From: JANQEU01 sp965601455
GTDB taxonomy: Bacteria > Bacteroidota > Bacteroidia > Cytophagales > Cyclobacteriaceae
Assembly: GCA_965601455.1 (NCBI GenBank)
Contig: OZ271831.1
Location: 2,728,001 to 2,792,000 of the forward strand
Reading direction: 5' to 3'
Length of the DNA stretch: 64,000 nucleotides
In this document: positions 63,148 through 64,000 of the stretch, one piece after another
How the letters are laid out: each line of letters opens with the position of its first letter
Position numbering within the stretch: the stretch's first letter is position 1
Program-made: the position numbers and the translations under genes
Notes under the pieces: model-generated
Seen by the model: the letters and a program-made list of their open reading frames with translations, nothing else
Told to the model about the DNA's origin: nothing
Database searches by the model: none

Positions 63148-63891
63148 TTAAGCAGTTGCTGCTTTCTCTGTTTCAGCTGTAGCTATGCTATATACAACCA
63201 AGCCGAATCCGATTTTGTTGATGGCATCTGCAATGTTGTAGAATAAGTCAACGTTTTGAGAGCTCCATCCGAAGGCCACGTTCAACCATCCACCAGGCAT
63301 ACACATGTATCCGATAGGATAGATCGCCCATCCAACCAATACAAACCATGCAAGAATTCTAACTCCTCGCTTAACAACGTCGCTGTTGCTTTTAGCTGCA
63401 AGTTGAGCAACTTCACCAAACCATGCAGTGTACAATACATACACATAACCAATGGTTGAAAGTACTCCCCAAAGAACGGAGTGTGTAGTGCTTCCACCTT
63501 CTGGGTTGAAAGCTTCACCGATGTAACCGGCAACTAGCATCCATGCAGATGCAATGATCAATTTCCACATAAGACCAACTTTGGCACCAGCCGCTTTGGT
63601 CAGTAAGTAGAATTCAACACACATTAAAGGTACAGTAAGGGTCCAGTCGATGTAACGAAGTGCAGTTGGGTTCTCCCCGGTTGCCATGTAGTAATCTCTC
63701 ATGTAGTAGTAGTGCACTGCGGCAATACCTGTGATCATACCTGAAACCAGTAGAGACAATTTCCATTTGCCTTCTACACGACCTCTTTCGAAAAAGAAAA
63801 ATACAGATGCTGCCAACATGGCCATGTAGCCCGTAAAAAACGTGAATGCTACAGCATCATCTTTAGGAATAGCTATTATTTCTAGGAACAT
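63148..63891 (-). CDS. Green-absorbing proton-pumping proteorhodopsin
   Basis: 247 residues, seven-helix microbial rhodopsin. In helix C, RYIDWTLTVPLMCVEF holds the DTE proton-pump motif: Asp82 (acceptor), Thr86, Glu93 (donor). The spectral-tuning position is Met90, which indicates green absorption as in other Bacteroidota. His60 pairs with the acceptor Asp. The retinal Schiff-base Lys is Lys226 in ADAINKIGFG. It acts in the inner membrane as a light-driven proton pump and forms a two-gene unit with blh downstream. Whether a carotenoid antenna can bind cannot be settled here. Confidence 0.95.
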   Translation of the reverse strand: MFLEIIAIPKDDAVAFTFFTGYMAMLAASVFFFFERGRVEGKWKLSLLVSGMITGIAAVHYYYMRDYYMATGENPTALRYIDWTLTVPLMCVEFYLLTKAAGAKVGLMWKLIIASAWMLVAGYIGEAFNPEGGSTTHSVLWGVLSTIGYVYVLYTAWFGEVAQLAAKSNSDVVKRGVRILAWFVLVGWAIYPIGYMCMPGGWLNVAFGWSSQNVDLFYNIADAINKIGFGLVVYSIATAETEKAATA

Positions 63892-63943
63892 AGTAGTGTT
63901 ATTTAAGTGTCAGAAAATCAACAGGGTCGATTCTGTTTTTGTT

Positions 63944-63986
63944 CAACTTTATTAAATGTATTCCTGAACAATTAGCTATTTGTTCA
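63944..63986 (-). promoter_or_regulatory. Proteorhodopsin promoter candidate with 22-bp palindrome
   Basis: A 22-bp dyad lies at 63965-63986 with arms TGAACAA / TTGTTCA and centre TTAGCTAT. On the minus strand its right arm contains a TTG that is 17 bases from TAAAGTTG (63944-63951), close to a -33/-7 pair. A further half-site TTGAACAA overlaps the downstream side. A dimeric regulator bound to the palindrome would cover the -33 element. Light or nutrient control is plausible but not shown. Confidence 0.5.
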
Positions 63987-64000
63987 TGTAAAAGGGATAT

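Overview
The window looks like a chromosomal segment of a free-living, probably marine, AT-rich Bacteroidota bacterium of the Cytophagales type. Evidence: secreted proteins with type IX secretion (T9SS) C-terminal sorting domains, a PorP/SprF-family barrel, two-component-propeller sensor architecture, PadR-linked permeases with the Bacteroidota 'permease prefix' leader, TTTG/TAnnTTTG-like promoters, and a green-type proteorhodopsin with a Brp/Blh carotene oxygenase. The genus cannot be fixed from the sequence. I saw no rRNA, tRNA, CRISPR array, IS element or prophage.

Layout. 1-13.4 kb: end of an unidentified protein, a transglutaminase-like protein, a very large propeller/Y_Y_Y/MCP fusion receptor, a Rieske lipoprotein overlapping an alpha/beta hydrolase, an ABCG-type transporter, an RluE-like pseudouridine synthase, a SMUG2-like glycosylase, an MBL-fold hydrolase and a DUF2378-like protein. 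13.4-20 kb: tyrosine/homogentisate catabolism (hmgA, fahA, flavin reductase-like, acetoacetyl-CoA synthetase, hppD). A near-identical 14-bp palindrome lies upstream of both hmgA and hppD, suggesting one regulator for both ends of the pathway.

20-39 kb: one tightly packed minus-strand run of nine exported proteins. In transcription order they are an FnIII-like repeat protein, a phage-collar-like His-rich protein, a 1683-residue PKD/Ig protein with a type A T9SS tail, a 939-residue nine-PKD protein with a type B tail, a PorP/SprF barrel fused to a SPOR domain, a second large barrel, a PQQ-like propeller, a protein with a Cys/His hydrolase-like C-terminus, and a YARHG protein. Most junctions overlap or are a few bases apart. 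I infer a T9SS-delivered surface or adhesion apparatus. This is the best candidate in the window for an undescribed system.

39-47 kb is accessory and partly decayed: a family of short GC-rich interspersed repeats, two 46-bp direct repeats flanking a decayed fragment of a barrel gene, a frameshifted lipoprotein gene, a frameshifted M28 peptidase, a membrane AraC regulator and several exported proteins of unknown function. 47-62 kb: a zinc-ribbon/PAS histidine kinase, an M13 peptidase, small metabolic and membrane genes, PadR next to a permease gene with an apparent internal deletion, an XRE/membrane-protein pair, a sulfatase and an intact MacB/FtsX-like permease.

62-64 kb: proteorhodopsin followed by blh on the minus strand, separated by a strong hairpin terminator/attenuator and preceded by a 22-bp palindrome. 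Together these give retinal-based light-driven proton pumping, provided beta-carotene is made elsewhere in the genome.
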